NCBI GenBank assembly: GCA_017309015.1
Contig: JAEDAG010000009.1
Span: 1 to 46,497 of the forward strand
DNA from: Faecalicatena absiana
GTDB taxonomy: Bacteria; Bacillota; Bacilli; Lactobacillales; Lactobacillaceae
DNA length: 46,497 nt
Direction: 5' to 3'
The notes under the pieces were generated by a model. It ran no database searches. It saw nothing but the letters and a program-made list of their open reading frames with translations, and was not told the origin of the DNA. This document shows, piece after piece, positions 33,788 through 41,823 of this stretch (the first letter of the stretch is position 1; each line of letters opens with the position of its first letter). The position numbers were made by a program, and so were the translations under genes.

Positions 33788-33973
33788 CTAAATTTGTGAT
33801 TGGATGTAGTCAAGCATCTGGTTGACTTCGTCGTCGGTGAAGTTGCCGTGCCCGGCCTTCATCGCGTGCACCTTTTCTACCGAAAGGTGGCTGGAAAAGG
33901 CTAAGGCAGTGTCACTGACTGAATGCTTGCTTTGAAATTCAATGATTGCATCTGAAAGTTCTTCTGGTTTCAT
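33788..33973 (-). CDS. Small LBP_cg2779-like protein
   Basis: A 61-aa protein: MKPEELSDAIIEFQSKHSVSD, then TALAFSSHLSVEKVHAMKAG and a C-terminal NFTDDEVNQMLDYI. The pattern fits the short Lactobacillaceae proteins annotated LBP_cg2779 family, as I remember it; the SHLSVEKVHAMKAG segment reads like a helix-turn-helix, so a DNA-binding role is possible but unproved. The start at 33973 is chosen because AAGGAG sits 8 bases upstream; a GTG three codons earlier is the alternative. It is a single gene with a palindromic terminator. Function unknown. Confidence 0.75.
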   Translation of the reverse strand: MKPEELSDAIIEFQSKHSVSDTALAFSSHLSVEKVHAMKAGHGNFTDDEVNQMLDYIQSQI

Positions 33974-34039
33974 GATCTTCACTCCTTAATAAATATATTT
34001 TACCATTTTCTCATAAAAGATTCAGGGCAAATCGGCTTT

Positions 34040-34609
34040 CTAATAAAAAGAAGTGCTGATCTTGGTGAACGGGAAGTAGCGCAGAACGACCTTGCTCAAG
34101 ATGGAGCTCCGCTTGACGGGGCCGAAGGATCTTGAGTCCTTGGATACGTCCCGGTGGTCACCCATGACCCAGTACTGGCCTTTTGGCACCTTGATCTTGA
34201 AGTTGCTGGTGTAGTTGACGCCCGCCGCCTTGTCGGCTTTATAATATTTGTTATTTAAATATGGCTCGGCGATTTTCTTGCCATTGACGTAGAGCACGTC
34301 GTTCTTGGACTGGACCGTGTCGCCCGGCAGGCCGATGACCCGCTTGATGTACATGGCCTTGGCTTCATCCGGCGCCTTGATGATGACGACGTCGTTGCGC
34401 TTTGGCGTGAACTTGCGCACCGCGATCAGGCGGTCGCCGTCTTCAAAGGTGGGCTGCATGGATGGGCCGGACACGACTTCATTGGCCAGGAAGAACGAGA
34501 AGATTACGTAGTAGATGGCCACGAAAATGGTGAACATGACGAGGACGTCCCGGAAGAAGGACCCCCAGCTCTCATCTTCAGCGGCTTGTTTCTTTTTGTT
34601 TTTTGTCAT
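34040..34609 (-). CDS. lepB: Signal peptidase I
   Basis: A 189-aa membrane-bound serine protease that removes signal peptides from secreted proteins. One N-terminal membrane segment (about 21-43) follows a basic start. Box B SGPSMQPTFEDGD (catalytic Ser at about 53) and box D KRVIGLPGD (catalytic Lys at about 94) are both present, as is the GDHRDVSKDSRSFGPV box E near 150-166. The length is normal for Gram-positive enzymes. ATG has AAAGGAGAG upstream. It stands alone. Among its possible clients are the M23 peptidase-type and YSIRK proteins in this window, which is a general expectation and not a specific link. Confidence 0.95.
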   Translation of the reverse strand: MTKNKKKQAAEDESWGSFFRDVLVMFTIFVAIYYVIFSFFLANEVVSGPSMQPTFEDGDRLIAVRKFTPKRNDVVIIKAPDEAKAMYIKRVIGLPGDTVQSKNDVLYVNGKKIAEPYLNNKYYKADKAAGVNYTSNFKIKVPKGQYWVMGDHRDVSKDSRSFGPVKRSSILSKVVLRYFPFTKISTSFY

Positions 34610-34675
34610 TGAAACTCTCCTTTTCTTGCTACCTTAACATTATATCTTAAATCAGAAGCTTGGCGAAAGATTATG

Positions 34676-35488
34676 TCAGCTTTCAAGCAGGTCTTTGGAA
34701 TAGGGGATCAGGTGGCAGTAGGAGGCATTGTACTGGTAGTAGGCCAGGCGCTTGAGGTCGCAGTCAAGAATGCCCAGGAGCTCACCGTCCGTGTACTTGC
34801 CGCTGGCGATCACGGAATAGACGTAGGAGAGGCGGAGGTTGGTCAGGGTCATGGGCCAGTCTTTAATCAGCAGCTTGTCCCCCTTGGCCAGCTGCATGAC
34901 GTTGTTGGTGCTGGCGTAAGGCTCGCCCCCTCTGGCCGCGAAGAGGTAGGGGTCGGGATTCTCCGTGAAGTCAAGCTGGCTGTGGATGTAGTCTTTGACC
35001 GTCTGGTCCTTGATCCGGCCCTTGACCTGGCTCCAGTGGACCTTGAGCAGGTCCCGGCTCTTGTAGCCCAGGGCCGTCAGGGTCAAGAGGTAGATGGTGA
35101 ATTCGTGGCTGACGACGGGGATGAAGTCGGCGATGTGGTCCATCCAGTTGATCACGTAGGTCTTGCGCCGCTCAAAAGAGATGCCCTTGAGCTCGAGCAG
35201 GGGATAGTTGTCAATGATGCCGGTCGTGTTCAAAAAGTAGAAGTATTTTTTTAAATAGCTGATGTACTTGTTGATGGTGGTGACGGAGAGGTGCTCTTTG
35301 GCATCCAGCTGGTCGAGGTAGTCGCGGACCTCGGTGACGGTCAGGGAAGCGACCCCGTCTTGGGCAAAGTTGCGGCGGGCATAGTTGAAAAAGTTGGTCA
35401 GGACGTGGTTGGCGTTGAAGATCGACTTGGGCGACAGCTGCTGGGAATAGCGGCACCATCTGGCAAATTCGGCTTGGTAGGGATACAT
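34676..35488 (-). CDS. Tyrosine-recombinase-like protein with degenerate active site
   Basis: A 270-aa protein with a SAM-like N-terminal domain (FARWCRYSQQLSPKSIFNANHVLTNFF; about 1-90) and a catalytic-fold domain (about 105-260). Several catalytic positions look altered: the arginine block reads LTALGYKSRDLLKVHW, the usual HxLRH reads T-L-T-N-L-R-L-S, and the LGH block reads LGILDCD. A Tyr is available in LAYYQYNA. The missing histidines suggest lost or reduced strand transfer, so it may serve as a DNA-binding relative, although other lactobacilli carry similar proteins. ATG has AAAGGAG. Two copies of GTTACTACAAT lie upstream at 35513 and 35587. Confidence 0.75.
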   Translation of the reverse strand: MYPYQAEFARWCRYSQQLSPKSIFNANHVLTNFFNYARRNFAQDGVASLTVTEVRDYLDQLDAKEHLSVTTINKYISYLKKYFYFLNTTGIIDNYPLLELKGISFERRKTYVINWMDHIADFIPVVSHEFTIYLLTLTALGYKSRDLLKVHWSQVKGRIKDQTVKDYIHSQLDFTENPDPYLFAARGGEPYASTNNVMQLAKGDKLLIKDWPMTLTNLRLSYVYSVIASGKYTDGELLGILDCDLKRLAYYQYNASYCHLIPYSKDLLES

Positions 35489-35512
35489 GTTGGCTCCTTT
35501 CTAATCCTGTTG

Positions 35513-35597
35513 GTTACTACAATGATTATAAACCGAAAGAGCGGCTGAGGACAGTCCCATCCTCAGCAATCGAACAAAGCCTATCCGTTACTACAAT
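35513..35597. repeat. Direct 11-bp repeat upstream of the recombinase-like gene
   Basis: GTTACTACAAT occurs at 35513-35523 and 35587-35597 in the same orientation. A minus-strand TATAAT (35525-35530) lies between them. They could be an operator or relics of a recombination site. Confidence 0.4.
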
Positions 35598-35614
35598 CTA
35601 AATCATACAAAAAA

Positions 35615-35640
35615 GGCACGGCTCCGCCGTGCCAAAAAAT
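35615..35640. terminator. Terminator after asnA
   Basis: GGCACGG and CCGTGCC arms around a short loop, with A-run and T-run on both sides. On the minus strand it follows the asnA stop by about 60 bases. Confidence 0.88.
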
Positions 35641-35700
35641 AAACTAAGTTAACAGCCCAGGGGCCAGCATGCCAAGAATTTGCGCGCTGTTTTCGCCAGC

Positions 35701-36717
35701 TTACAGCAACTGGATCTTGGCGGCCTCGCACTTCTCAACGATGTCGCGCGGCCAGATGCTGGCTTGGACTTCGCCGATGTGGGCCTTGCCCAAGAGCAGC
35801 ATGCACAGGCGTGACTGGCCGATCCCGCCGCCGATTGAGTAAGGCAAGTCGCCGGCCAGGAGGGCCTTGTGGAATGGCAGCTCCAGCCGGTCTTCGGCCC
35901 CAGCCAGCTTCAGCTGCTCCTTGAGCCGGTCTTCGTCAACCCGGATCCCCATGCTGGAAACTTCAAAGGCCCGCTGCAGCGGCTCGTACCAGAAGAGGAT
36001 GTCCCCGTTCAAGGTCCAGTCGTCGTAGTCAGGGGCACGCAGGTCGTGCGGCTTGCCGGACAAAGGCAGGTCGCCGCCAATGTGCTCCAGGAAGACGGCT
36101 CCGTATTCCTGGCAGATCTTGTTTTCCCGCTCGCTTGGCGTCAATTCAGGCCAGCGGGCTTCCAGCTCCTCACTGGTGAAGAAGTAGATCTCTTCTGGCA
36201 AATGGTAGGCGGCTTGCGGGTAGAGGGCGCGGACGTGGTATTCCATCCCCTTGATGGTTTCAAAAATCCGCCGTACCGTCTGGTGCAGGGTGGCTTCCGT
36301 CCGGTCTTCCTTGTTGATCACCTTTTCCCAGTCCCATTGGTCCACGTAGACTGAGTGCAGGTTATCCAGGACTTCTTCGTCCTTTCTGATGGCGTTCATG
36401 TTGGTAAACAGGCCTTCACCAACCCCAAAGCCGTAGCGCTTCAAGGCCCAGCGCTTCCACTTGGCCAGGGAGTGGACGATCTGCATCTCGCTGCCGTCCC
36501 CGTCGTGCAGGGTGAAGGAGACTGGCTGCTCCCAGCCGGACAGGTTGTCGTTTAAGCCGGAAGACTTTTCAACGAACATCGGGGCGGAAATCCGTTCCAG
36601 GTTCATTGCCGTCCCGAATTCGCTCTGGAAGGTCTCGCGGATGTAGCGGATCGCCTTTTCCGTTTCTCTGATTGACATCTTTGGATCGTAATCCTTAGGA
36701 ATAACTAACTTGGCCAT
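35701..36717 (-). CDS. asnA: Aspartate-ammonia ligase (asparagine synthetase A)
   Basis: A 338-aa ATP-dependent enzyme that makes asparagine from aspartate and ammonia. It belongs to the class II aminoacyl-tRNA synthetase-like fold: [11 protein letters not shown] near the start, [12 protein letters not shown] and GLNDNLSG (about 40-65), [12 protein letters not shown], then [11 protein letters not shown] near 120, and at the end [20 protein letters not shown] with the ATP-binding Arg. The start is set at 36717 ([13 protein letters not shown]), with AAAAGGTGAG upstream. A T-box leader for tRNA sensing precedes the gene, so it should be induced when charged asparaginyl-tRNA falls. It lies on the same strand as aspA, which removes aspartate. 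Confidence 0.96.
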   Translation of the reverse strand: MAKLVIPKDYDPKMSIRETEKAIRYIRETFQSEFGTAMNLERISAPMFVEKSSGLNDNLSGWEQPVSFTLHDGDGSEMQIVHSLAKWKRWALKRYGFGVGEGLFTNMNAIRKDEEVLDNLHSVYVDQWDWEKVINKEDRTEATLHQTVRRIFETIKGMEYHVRALYPQAAYHLPEEIYFFTSEELEARWPELTPSERENKICQEYGAVFLEHIGGDLPLSGKPHDLRAPDYDDWTLNGDILFWYEPLQRAFEVSSMGIRVDEDRLKEQLKLAGAEDRLELPFHKALLAGDLPYSIGGGIGQSRLCMLLLGKAHIGEVQASIWPRDIVEKCEAAKIQLL

Positions 36718-36748
36718 AAATCTCACCTTTTCTGAAAAAAATGGGGAC

Positions 36749-37013
36749 AAAAAGAGCCTTTCATCTCCTATACTTCATAGGGACGAAAGGCTTCTTTCCG
36801 CGGTACCACCCAGCTTGTTCAATCTGAACCACTTTTCGAGCACTAGCATGCTCTAGCAGGGTAACGTCCCGCCGACGGCCCAGCCTACTAAGAATTTCAG
36901 CCGGCAATCTGGAAGAAGGGTTGCGCGCAGCTGCAGGGTCTGCCAGCCTTCCACCAACCACTGGCTCTCTAAAAGAATGCGTGCTGCCGCCTGTCTTCTT
37001 CATCTTTAAGTTA
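36749..37013 (-). promoter_or_regulatory. T-box riboswitch upstream of asnA
   Basis: The minus strand holds the T-box sequence GGGTGGTACCGCGG (36799-36812), a competing terminator (GCCTTTC and GAAAGGC arms at 36754-36792, T-run 36749-36753) and, further upstream, an AGAGAG-type stem I start and a GGACGTTACC block. The tRNA acceptor end pairs with GGTGG in such leaders. I could not place the specifier codon; by context it should be Asn. It is about 260 bases long. Confidence 0.92.
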
Positions 37014-37027
37014 TTCGGTTAAATTAA

Positions 37028-37055
37028 ATTCTAATCAGGAATTAATAAAAGTCAA
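37028..37055 (-). promoter_or_regulatory. Promoter of the T-box/asnA transcript
   Basis: On the minus strand TTGACT, a 16-base spacer and TAGAAT lie just upstream of the T-box leader. Confidence 0.75.
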
Positions 37056-37086
37056 GACTTTTTCAGAAAAAGTTATTAAAAGCAAG

Positions 37087-37698
37087 CTAATTGCCGGCCT
37101 TTTTAGCCTTTTTAAAGGCAAAGAAGCAGATGGCCAAGACGGCGCCGGCCAGGAGGACTGGAGCCACGAAGGCCTGGTAGTTGGCGATGACCTGCTCATA
37201 GGCGCTGCCCGCCAGGCGGCCGGCGAAGATCAAGACCGTGTTCCAGATCAAGGTCCCGCAGGTCGTGAAGACGATAAAATGGCGCAAGGAGAAGTGGCTC
37301 ATGCCCGCTGGAATAGAGATCAAGCTCCGGACCACCGGCACGAAGCGGCCAAAGAAGGCCGCGCTTTTCCCATGCTTGACAAAGTAGCGCTCAGTCTTGG
37401 CGATTTTTTCCGGAGACAGCCCCAGGAGCTTGCCAAAGCGGCTGGCGGCCAAGCGGTTTAAGCGCTGGCGGTCAAAGGCGGTGCCCAAGAGGTAGAGGAT
37501 CAAGGCCCCAAAGAGGGCTCCGGCAGTGGCCGCCCCAACCGCGCCCCAGGCGTTCAGCCCCGTGGTCAGGGTCATGAAGCCGGCGAAGGTCAGAATCAGC
37601 TCTGACGGGATCGGCGGGAAAATGTTTTCAAGGGCGATCAGGCCGGCGATCGCCAAGTAGCCATAGTTCTGGATCAGCTGTGTGATTGTTTCGTCCAT
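37087..37698 (-). CDS. DedA family membrane protein
   Basis: A 203-aa polytopic membrane protein of the DedA/SNARE-associated group, thought to flip undecaprenyl phosphate or other lipids and to keep envelope homeostasis. It shows ENIFPPIPSELILTFAGF near residue 25, the conserved acidic and PP motif, then GRFVPVVRSLISIPAGMSHF (about 130-150), the signature Arg pair with GxxR...G, and four to five membrane segments. The start at 37698 is set by GAGG about 8 bases upstream; an in-frame ATG five codons earlier lies in the ribosome-site region. A hairpin at 37741-37784 separates it from the aspA side, and the gene stands alone. Confidence 0.9.
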   Translation of the reverse strand: MDETITQLIQNYGYLAIAGLIALENIFPPIPSELILTFAGFMTLTTGLNAWGAVGAATAGALFGALILYLLGTAFDRQRLNRLAASRFGKLLGLSPEKIAKTERYFVKHGKSAAFFGRFVPVVRSLISIPAGMSHFSLRHFIVFTTCGTLIWNTVLIFAGRLAGSAYEQVIANYQAFVAPVLLAGAVLAICFFAFKKAKKAGN

Positions 37699-37740
37699 AA
37701 AATAACCTCGCATCTAATTCATTCTGATTCCAAGATAGCA

Positions 37741-37784
37741 AAAAACTCTTAAGAAAGGGTTAGTCAGCCGCTTTCTTAAGAGTT
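37741..37784 (-). terminator. Terminator downstream of aspA
   Basis: AACTCTTAAGAAAG pairs with CTTTCTTAAGAGTT; on the minus strand a T-run follows. It ends the aspA transcript and its trailing remnant. Confidence 0.9.
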
Positions 37785-37797
37785 CTTTGAGCTTGCT

Positions 37798-37888
37798 TTA
37801 CATGGATTTGATCTTTAGCTGCTTGTAGAAATAAGAGATGATTGAGATTGGAATAATTAAGAACAGGAAACTAGGAATGAAATGCCGC
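37798..37888 (-). pseudogene. C-terminal scrap of a membrane transporter
   Basis: Directly after the aspA stop, the minus strand encodes PRHFIPSFLFLIIPISIISYFY then a basic tail KQLKIKSM and TAA. Only about 30 codons survive, in hydrophobic-then-basic order typical of a transporter's last helix. Given the position after aspA, a dicarboxylate carrier is a reasonable guess. Confidence 0.45.
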
Positions 37889-37891
37889 GGC

Positions 37892-39259
37892 CTATTTCAG
37901 CAGAATGTCCAATTGGTCCGGGCTCATCAGGTGCTGCTCCAAGACCAGCTCACGGACGCTTCTTCTTTCGCGCAAGGCCCGCTTGGCGATCTTGGCGGAT
38001 TCCTGGTAACCCAGGTACGGGCAAAGGACGGTCGCGATGCCCACGCTGCCTTCCTTAAGCTGGCGGCAGTGATCCTTGTTGGCCGTGATCCCGGTAATGC
38101 AGTTGGTCACCAAGGTATCAACCGCGCCGGTCATGGCTGTAAATGATTCAAACAATTGGTAGAAGACAACTGGCTCAAAGGCGTTCAATTCCAGCTGCCC
38201 AGCTTCCGCGGCCATGGTGATGGTGGCGTCGTGGCCGCAGACCAGGAAGGCGACTTGGCTGACGACTTCCGGGATCACCGGGTTGATCTTGCCTGGCATG
38301 ATGGATGAGCCGTTCTGCTTGGCCGGCAGGTTGATTTCGCTTAAGCCGCAGCGCGGGCCGGAGGACAGGAGGCGCAGGTCGTTGGACATCTTGGACAAGC
38401 TGATGGCCAAGGCCTTCAAAGCGCCGGAGACTTCAACGAAGGAGTCCAGGTTTTCAGTCGCGTCAAAGAGGTCGTCGGCTTGGGTCAGTTCCCGGCCAAA
38501 GAGCTCGCTCAATTGGTCAGCAATGTGGTCTTCGTAGAACTGGGAAGCGTTGATCCCAGTCCCGATTGCCGTCCCGCCCAGGTTGATGACGTGCATTTCC
38601 TCAACTGCTTTGGCCAGGCGCTTCTTGCAGCGGACGACCATCGCGGCATAGCCTTTGAAGCTGTCGCCCAAGGTCATTGGCACCGCGTCCTGCAGCTGGG
38701 TCCGGCCCATCTTGATGATATCTTTGAAGTCGGCCGCCTTTTCCTTTAAGGCGTATTCCAGCCGCGTCAGTTGGGCATCGAGCTTCTCAGCCAAGATGAT
38801 GGTGGTCATCTTGCCGGCAGTTGGGATGGTGTCGTTGGTTGACTGGGCCATGTTGACGTCGTCGTTTGGGTGAACCAGGTCGTACTTGCCTTTCTCGCCG
38901 CCCAGGATTTCGTTTGCCCGGTTAGCGATGACCTCGTTCATGTTCATGTTGGCGCTCGTCCCAGCCCCGCCTTGGACTGGATCCACGATGAAATCTTTTG
39001 AAAACTTTCCATCGATCACTTCGTCGCAGGCCTTTTCAATGGCCCGGGCTTGGTCAGAATCGATTAGACCAATTTCGTGGTTGATCATGGCGGCGGCCTT
39101 TTTGATCAAGGCCAGGTTGCTCAGAAATTCTGGGCTCATCTTCAAGCCGGTGATCTTGAAGTTCTGGCTGGCCCGCTCCGCTTGTACGCCGTAGTAGGCT
39201 TTGACGGGTACTGCCAAACTGCCGATGGAATCTGCTTCAATTCTGCGTGAATCTTTCAT
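37892..39259 (-). CDS. aspA: Aspartate ammonia-lyase (aspartase)
   Basis: A 455-aa enzyme that converts aspartate to fumarate and ammonia; its family includes fumarase C. Aspartase-type signatures are AYYGVQAERASQNFKITG near the start (fumarases have a Trp-Gly-Ala-Gln here), VVHPND-like DLVHPNDDVNMAQSTND (about 130-150) and the catalytic loop GSSIMPGKINPVIPE (about 318-332), where fumarase reads NPTQCE. MAAEAGQLELNAFEP follows. The length and active-site residues are normal. A good promoter lies at 39304-39332. Ammonia and fumarate production fits the nearby asnA and the decayed fumarate reductase-like gene at 28487. Confidence 0.93.
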   Translation of the reverse strand: MKDSRRIEADSIGSLAVPVKAYYGVQAERASQNFKITGLKMSPEFLSNLALIKKAAAMINHEIGLIDSDQARAIEKACDEVIDGKFSKDFIVDPVQGGAGTSANMNMNEVIANRANEILGGEKGKYDLVHPNDDVNMAQSTNDTIPTAGKMTTIILAEKLDAQLTRLEYALKEKAADFKDIIKMGRTQLQDAVPMTLGDSFKGYAAMVVRCKKRLAKAVEEMHVINLGGTAIGTGINASQFYEDHIADQLSELFGRELTQADDLFDATENLDSFVEVSGALKALAISLSKMSNDLRLLSSGPRCGLSEINLPAKQNGSSIMPGKINPVIPEVVSQVAFLVCGHDATITMAAEAGQLELNAFEPVVFYQLFESFTAMTGAVDTLVTNCITGITANKDHCRQLKEGSVGIATVLCPYLGYQESAKIAKRALRERRSVRELVLEQHLMSPDQLDILLK

Positions 39260-39303
39260 GTCTTTTTTTGCCTCGCTCTTTCGTAAAATTCTTTATGGCA
39301 AAT

Positions 39304-39332
39304 ACTATAGAATAAAATTAGACCAATGTGAA
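39304..39332 (-). promoter_or_regulatory. Promoter of aspA
   Basis: The minus strand reads TTCACA, a 17-base spacer and TATAGT, each one base from consensus, about 45 bases before the start codon. Confidence 0.75.
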
Positions 39333-39590
39333 CAGGAAGGGGCGATTTCTTCCGCAAGTTATGAAAACTGGGGATGAAAATTAAAATTTTTCAACTTTGG
39401 GGAAGGCGATTATTAAAAAGTTAGCTTTTGGGAATTTTTTACCGGCAAACCAGCGGCAAATTGGGTCGTTTTCGGACCAAAAAGGGGGCAAATCTTCGAA
39501 AATAAGGTGATTTCGAACTCATTGCTTATTTTCGCAAATCCGTCGGCGGAAATTGCTATAATTATTGGAAAGAATTGAATGTGAAAGGTC
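39333..39590. other. AT-rich gap before the PrsW-like gene
   Basis: No convincing gene. A TATAAT at 39557-39562 is a candidate -10 box for the plus-strand gene; its -35 region is weak. The rest consists of short A and T runs with no fold I can name. Confidence 0.5.
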
Positions 39591-39599
39591 TTGAGTGAC

Positions 39600-40352
39600 A
39601 TGTTTTTCTTCTTTCTGGAACCAATATTAATCTACAACTGGCTGCTGATTCTGGCGGCCACGATTCCGGCCATCTTCCTGATGGTCAAGGTCTACCAGTC
39701 CGACCGCCTGGAGCCAGAGAGCCCGTACTTGCTCTGGAACATGGTCAAGGGTGGCTTCTGGGCGGCAGTGGTTGCCGGCGCGATTGAGTGGCTGGGCAAC
39801 GCACTCCTGGTCAACTTTGTCTCGCAAAAGGCGGAACTGTACAATATCATCATGTATTTCGTGATCGTCGGCTACGCGGAAGAGGGTGGCAAGTACTTCT
39901 TCTTGAAGCGCCGGTCGTGGAATAACGAAGAGTTCAACTGCCAGTATGATGGCGTGGTCTATGCCGTCTTCGTTGCTTTGGGCTTTGCCTTATGGGAAAA
40001 TATCAGCTACGTGCTCTACTATGGCTTCTCAACGGCTCTGGTCAGAGCGGTAACGGCCATTCCTGGCCATGCCTGCTTTGGCGTCTTCATGGGCGTCTTC
40101 TATGGCTTGGGGCGTGGGTACTCCTATTTGGGCAAGAACTTTAAATCCAAGCTGTGCCGGATTGTAGCCGTGGTGGTCCCGGCGGCGATTCACGGTGCCT
40201 ACGACTACATTGCCTCGATCCGGAACGCTAACTGGCAGTGGGTCTTCCTAGCCTTCATTGCCGTCTTGTTCATTGTCTCTTTCATCTTGGTCGACCGGAT
40301 GTCCAAGAACGACAAGTACTTTGAAGTGGTTCGGCGCAGATACAGATATTAA
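39600..40352 (+). CDS. PrsW-like intramembrane metalloprotease
   Basis: A 250-aa polytopic protein of the PrsW/CAAX-like clan, related to enzymes that cut anti-sigma factors or prepilin-type substrates. It has about seven membrane segments and carries the acidic EEGGK motif (near residue 93) in YAEEGGKYFF. FALWENISYVLYY follows, then PGHACFGVFMGVFYG and AAIHGAYDY, which supply the two His-containing helices of the active site. The start could be TTG 39591 or ATG 39600; ATG is listed because it gives a membrane-type N-terminus, while AAAGG at 39584 sits closer to TTG. Substrate unknown. A strong terminator follows at 40361. Confidence 0.82.
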   Translation: MFFFFLEPILIYNWLLILAATIPAIFLMVKVYQSDRLEPESPYLLWNMVKGGFWAAVVAGAIEWLGNALLVNFVSQKAELYNIIMYFVIVGYAEEGGKYFFLKRRSWNNEEFNCQYDGVVYAVFVALGFALWENISYVLYYGFSTALVRAVTAIPGHACFGVFMGVFYGLGRGYSYLGKNFKSKLCRIVAVVVPAAIHGAYDYIASIRNANWQWVFLAFIAVLFIVSFILVDRMSKNDKYFEVVRRRYRY

Positions 40353-40360
40353 TAAGCAGC

Positions 40361-40400
40361 AATCCCCCCGAAATTAGCGTCCTGATTTCGGGGGGATTTT
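40361..40400 (+). terminator. Terminator after the PrsW-like gene
   Basis: AATCCCCCCGAAAT and ATTTCGGGGGGATT arms with TTTT following. Confidence 0.93.
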
Positions 40401-40402
40401 CA

Positions 40403-41262
40403 TCGACGCCAAGTCAAGCTGCGCCTAAGCCAGCGACCAAAGACCGATCAGTACGGGCTTATTGCTCAAGATGCCAGAATTACGCCTGGAACCAGCTACG
40501 ACTATACTGCTGTTAAGATTAAAAATAAAAACATGGGCAGGATTCAGTTTGGGTCTGATGCGATTAAGTCAGTTTCCGTCAACAACTCAAAAGTTCCGTT
40601 CAAAGTCACTACTGAGCTGGAACACGGCGTGTACACTTTGAAGGCCAGTCCGGCTATCGGGCAATCCGGCAATCCGGCATCTACAACAATACCCGTGACC
40701 TACACTGGTGGCTCTAAGAAAATCGTGACGATCAAGATCACCATGCCTACGCTTAACTACTGGACTAAGGCTGACAAGACCAGCGCTCGGACTAAGCTTT
40801 TGGTCGTCATTAATGGCTTCCGGAGCGCGGTCAACGTTAGTCCGGTAACACTGGACACCACGCCGGAACACCAGACGTACCTAAATCAAAGAGCAGCGGA
40901 AAAGGCAAAGCAGTTTGCGGAAACTGGCGCAACCGACCATTCCGGCAAGACTTTATACAAACAATTTGGAGTTATTTCTGACGAGGATCTAGGCTACTTA
41001 GAAATTGATGCAGGCCTTCCTTTGAAAGAACAGGTCAAGCGATTTGTGACATACACAAATAATACAGTCCAAGCGGAAAAAGACGACTACGAAGCGATCA
41101 ATATTCGGCACGAACGGCACAATCTGACCAACCCGCCCCATACAGTTGGACACTATTTGGGCTACATTGACAGTTCTAGCAAAAAAGTTCGTGATTGGCA
41201 TTGGCACATACACCAGCGGAAACGCAATCTATGTTGCTTCGGTGATGTCGGGCTTGAATTAA
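40403..41262 (+). pseudogene. Frameshifted SCP/CAP-domain surface protein
   Basis: Remains of a secreted lactobacillus protein. It begins without a start codon or signal peptide; one frame gives a linker (SSTPSQAAPKPATKDR) and another, from about 40440, DQYGLIAQDARITPGTSYDYTAV. The main frame then carries a CAP domain (LLVVINGFRS, LNQRAAEKAKQFAETGATDHSG, VGHYLGYID). At the A6 run 41181-41186 the frame is lost; deleting one base restores KKFVIGIGTYTSGNAIYVASV to a TAA at 41260-41262. So at least two frameshifts and a 5' truncation. Homopolymer position makes a switch conceivable, but the missing 5' end argues for decay. Confidence 0.82.
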
Positions 41263-41316
41263 TTGTTTTGATATTGCCATTTTCCATCTGAAACAATGCT
41301 TTTGGGACAACAGAAA

Positions 41317-41345
41317 AGGCCGCTAGGAAACTAGCGACCTTTTTT
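41317..41345 (+). terminator. Terminator
   Basis: AGGCCGCTAG and CTAGCGACCT arms with one mismatch, T-run at 41340-41345. Confidence 0.8.
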
Positions 41346-41364
41346 GCGACTAGAAAGGAAAAAG

Positions 41365-41429
41365 AAAAAGCATCCTCGCTCACGGAAAAACTGAATTGTC
41401 AGAATCCATGCATCGTGGGGATGCTTTTT
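41365..41429. terminator. Second terminator-like hairpin
   Basis: AAAAAGCATCC (41365-41375) and GGATGCTTTTT (41419-41429) close a large loop; T-runs face outward on both strands. Confidence 0.65.
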
Positions 41430-41823
41430 GGCATCTGAAATGCTGAAAATGCATGCGTATTGAAATAAGCTATCCCCAAAAATAAAACAGCTTAAGTACA
41501 ATTACCCCGCTTTGCATCGCGCCTTTTTGATGATTAATTTCTAAAATATTACAGTTAGAGAGCAAAAATCTTCTTAAGAGGCTGTTTTACCGTACCAAAA
41601 GTTATGCAATCGCTCAAAATTATTCCAAAAAAGAGCATTTTGGGGCTCTTAATCCGCATCACCTTTACTTTTTAGGCGTGCAATCCCAAAAGCATATTCG
41701 GACACCTTAACTTTCACGAGGCTGAAAAAATCAGCTTCAAAAATGCAGTCATGCTCTGTGCTAATCTTTCGTCAATTGCAAGAATAAATTGAACACTTAC
41801 CAATAACATCTGGTAGATTTTGA
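41430..41823. other. Gap before the IS30 remnant
   Basis: About 390 bases with no supported gene, AT-rich, with short runs such as AAAATGCATGCG and AAAAGAGCATTTTGG. It probably holds the right flank of the insertion sequence on the transposase's 3' side. Confidence 0.5.

Noticed and set aside
37892..39259. Fumarase C instead of aspartase
   Set aside because: The YGVQ start and GKINPVIPE loop fit aspartase; fumarase has WGAQ and NPTQCE.
39413..39601. Minus-strand ORF before the PrsW-like gene
   Set aside because: No ribosome site, low-complexity AT-rich sequence, no recognisable family.
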